Assembly (NCBI GenBank): GCA_010094045.1
Contig: ML986638.1
Location: forward strand, 176,396-240,395
DNA from: Lojkania enalia
Lineage: Eukaryota; Ascomycota; Dothideomycetes; Pleosporales
Direction: 5' to 3'
DNA: 64,000 nt
How positions within the stretch are numbered: the stretch's first letter is position 1; each line of letters starts with the position of its first letter. The notes beneath the pieces are model-generated. The model searched no databases. It saw only the letters and a program-made list of their open reading frames with translations, and had not been told where the DNA came from. Below are positions 62,101-64,000 of this stretch, in pieces. Position numbers and translations under genes: made by a program.

Positions 62101-63150
62101 GAAGCGCAAGGACCTGGGACTTTGATCCAGGAGACTTATTTTCAGATTCTGTGCAATAATACATATCGGTCGGACCATGAGTTGACGGACTTAGTGGAAT
62201 GCCTCATTGCACATGGCGGAAATAGAAGTGCAAAGAGCCTCGATCCATTTAGTGGTAGTGAGGTTTGCGCTCTTGAAGAAGCGGCAAGAAATCACCGGCT
62301 AGCAGCAGTCAAAGTATTTCTTGATAGTGGTATCGGTAATCCATTCAAGGCACTTATAGCAGCGCTGAGTGACTCAAGCTCGACATTTTCCTTACCCATT
62401 GTCACTCTTCTATTGGAAAGACATCCTGGCGTCTTGTTAGAGACTATACCCACAGGATCTAGCCCATTCAGCACTGAGATGATTCTTGGAAAGGAAGGCT
62501 CAAGTGGAATATTCCTATTTCTAAACATTCTTTGTAACGCGAACGAGTTAGATAGGAACGACGTGATTACCGAGAAGAAAATGAGGCGGATATGGGATGC
62601 CGCTCAGAAGCTTCCTGGGGGGTCTGCGGCTGTGACAGATGCTATGCGATGGAAAGATTTGACTGGATCCACACTCCTGCACCAAGCTGTGAGACATGGG
62701 AACATTCCGCTATGCGAAATTCTTCTTCAAATGGGTGCCGATGTCAACGCAATGATTAGCTTTCCCGATGTGGGGAACCTCATCCACGATGTCACACAGT
62801 CGGTGACATTACCGCAACCGACCGGGGTGCCAGGAGAGTCACAGGTCTTGCCGGATAAGTTGGAATCAACTTCCATAGACCCAGGGAGCTCACAGCAAGA
62901 GATTACTTCGCTAGCAACTTTCGATACGGGGGATATCAGTTTCATTTGGAACGGACCTACTCCGCTAGATCTGGCTTTACGCAGAGATTGGACTGATACA
63001 ATACAATCCTTTTGGAAATCTCGCAGTGAGATGTTGGAAATTCATCGGGCAGGTGGAGATCACAAGCAGCGAAGAAAGTTCATACGAAAGACCGATGACA
63101 TAGTGTGGCTCTTGCGCGAGATGGGCGGGAAGAGAAGTAGCGAATTGTAA
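59180..63150 (+). CDS. Protein kinase fused to a repeat region with ankyrin repeats, 1,258 aa
   Basis: Join 59180..59826, 59876..59934, 59982..60450, 60498..60570, 60622..63150. Introns are 49, 47, 47 and 51 nt; the first two joins rebuild HGDIKTENVLI and KLSDFGSSLIDTF. The kinase domain (about 80-391) has the ATP-site lysine (FAVLK, about 101), HGDIK with its Asp (about 209), DFG (about 235) and GTPGWAAPE (about 261), so it should be active. Residues about 420-560 (TEIIYQSARAGNVKAQHMC...) resemble Sel1/TPR-like helices. Ankyrin repeats occupy about 587-690 (DGVTPLHLASLTGNVPLLRALL, GETPLHYACI, GATPIHFAVLA) with further copies near 775 and 1092-1200. No signal or membrane segment is seen. The role is unknown; the neighbour suggests a sensor or activator kinase for the HeLo protein. 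Confidence 0.8.
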
Positions 63151-63662
63151 AGACTTGCCTGATTTAACACCCCATAATACTCCTTGATCTTCGCGAGACA
63201 TTCCATGATTGATGCATCATCGAATGAGTATGAGAAGGAGAGTTATAGTGTAGTGTTTGCATAGTTCAATGGTATCAATGGCCAGTAATAACATATGCTG
63301 TCAAAAAGTGACGGGCGGATCTTGGCCCGATTAGTTGATTGAGGAATCTGACCTACTTAAGCGCCGAATTTAACGCCATATGAAGGAATTATAATTCTAG
63401 ACAGACACTAGTCCACATATATGCTCTGCATTCTTTCATTAGAACGCATGGTTCCGGCAGCTAGTAAGTGAATAGCCCGGGAGTGTATTGACTAGCCAAC
63501 CATGAACATTTTTGTGCGTAAGCCATTAACTAAACCGTAATTAACCCAGAACCATTTCGTCTTCTAGATGGGACTCAAATGAGTGAACATCGAAGAAAGA
63601 AATTAGGCGCCAAAATATAAGAGGAGAAAAGCATCCAAATTTTACCCGAAAACAGAGGCAAT
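63151..63662. other. Intergenic, 0.5 kb between convergent genes
   Basis: 3' flanks of the kinase-ankyrin gene and the RBR ligase gene. No open frame or RNA gene of note. Confidence 0.5.
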
Positions 63663-64000
63663 TCACGAATATCGTTCTAATGCCGTGCAGAGATTTGTGC
63701 CTGTCACTTGAGTAGGCATGAGTATACTAGAGCGGAAATAGCAATCGGGACGATGATTAAGCGGGTTTGCCTTCACCTCCAGCCAGGATACTAAACATTC
63801 CCAACAGAATTCATATTTGCAATAGTAGCCTAGATAAAATTAGATTTTTCTCGATGATGGCCGTGAACGAATACTTACACGTCATATGAAAGCAACCGGT
63901 GCCTTTCTCAATTCGCACACTGCATTTTGGACACCCTTTAGTGCTATTCTTGATTATCTCTTGCGTTTGTTCGTACTTCGGGTCTCCACGACGTAAGGAA
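63663..64000 (-). CDS. RBR-type E3 ubiquitin ligase, C-terminal part (runs off the right edge)
   Basis: Complement of join 63663..63829, 63879..>64000. The intron is GTAAGT...ATCTAG (49 nt). The spliced frame reads KGCPKCSVRIEKGTGCFHM, then TC-YYC-KYEFCWECL, a RING2/Rcat zinc-binding pattern C-x2-C-x9-C-x4-C-x2-C-x4-C-x2-C; the Cys in GTGC would be the catalytic one that carries ubiquitin. A later H-x3-C (NHRPDC) completes the last site, and the protein ends 25 residues on. RING1 and IBR would lie outside the window. ARIH/ariadne-like RBR proteins are common in fungi, and I cannot tell which one this is. Confidence 0.8.

Overview
This is nuclear DNA of a filamentous ascomycete (Pezizomycotina). 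The evidence is short introns of 43-70 nt in most genes (longest 275 nt), with GTANGT-type donors and CTRAY-like branch sites; an AT-rich left edge mutated in the manner of repeat-induced point mutation (RIP); and fungal gene content (SidA, a ferrichrome-type NRPS, YAK1, a HeLo-domain protein). I cannot fix the class. All exon joins were read by eye from splice sites, frame and family continuity.

Layout, left to right. 1-3727 is a TA-rich, gene-free block that ends in the decayed C-terminal part of a pogo/Fot1-like DDE transposase. 5.3-25.8 kb is a housekeeping block: an uncharacterised, probably mitochondrial protein (-), the AAA ATPase AFG2/DRG1 (+), two fungal-specific uncharacterised proteins (+), a PAP2 lipid phosphatase (-), ESCRT-II SNF8 (-), the U5 snRNP factor AAR2 (+) and a LITAF-domain protein (+). 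26.8-33.7 kb holds eIF3c (-) and the DYRK-family kinase YAK1 (-).

35.4-56.5 kb is an intracellular siderophore locus. An L-ornithine N5-monooxygenase (sidA, -) and a 5,388-residue NRPS (+) are transcribed apart from a 3.2 kb gap. SidA makes N5-hydroxyornithine. After acylation elsewhere, this would be joined with small amino acids by the NRPS to give a ferrichrome-type cyclic hexapeptide. The NRPS reads A-T-C x4 followed by T-C-T-C, so it has four adenylation domains. The shared gap contains an exact ATCTGATAA, the binding site reported for iron-regulatory GATA factors of the SreA/SRE type.

57.1-64 kb looks like a cell-death or non-self-recognition locus. A 577-residue protein with an N-terminal HeLo-like domain and a C-terminal pseudokinase (-) is divergent, over 325 bp, from a 1,258-residue protein with an apparently active kinase followed by ankyrin repeats (+). 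The first has the domain order of animal MLKL, and its neighbour is a candidate activating or sensing kinase. A truncated RBR-type E3 ligase gene (-) runs off the right edge. I consider the HeLo-pseudokinase / kinase-ankyrin pair the most interesting candidate system here. No tRNA, rRNA or CRISPR was found.
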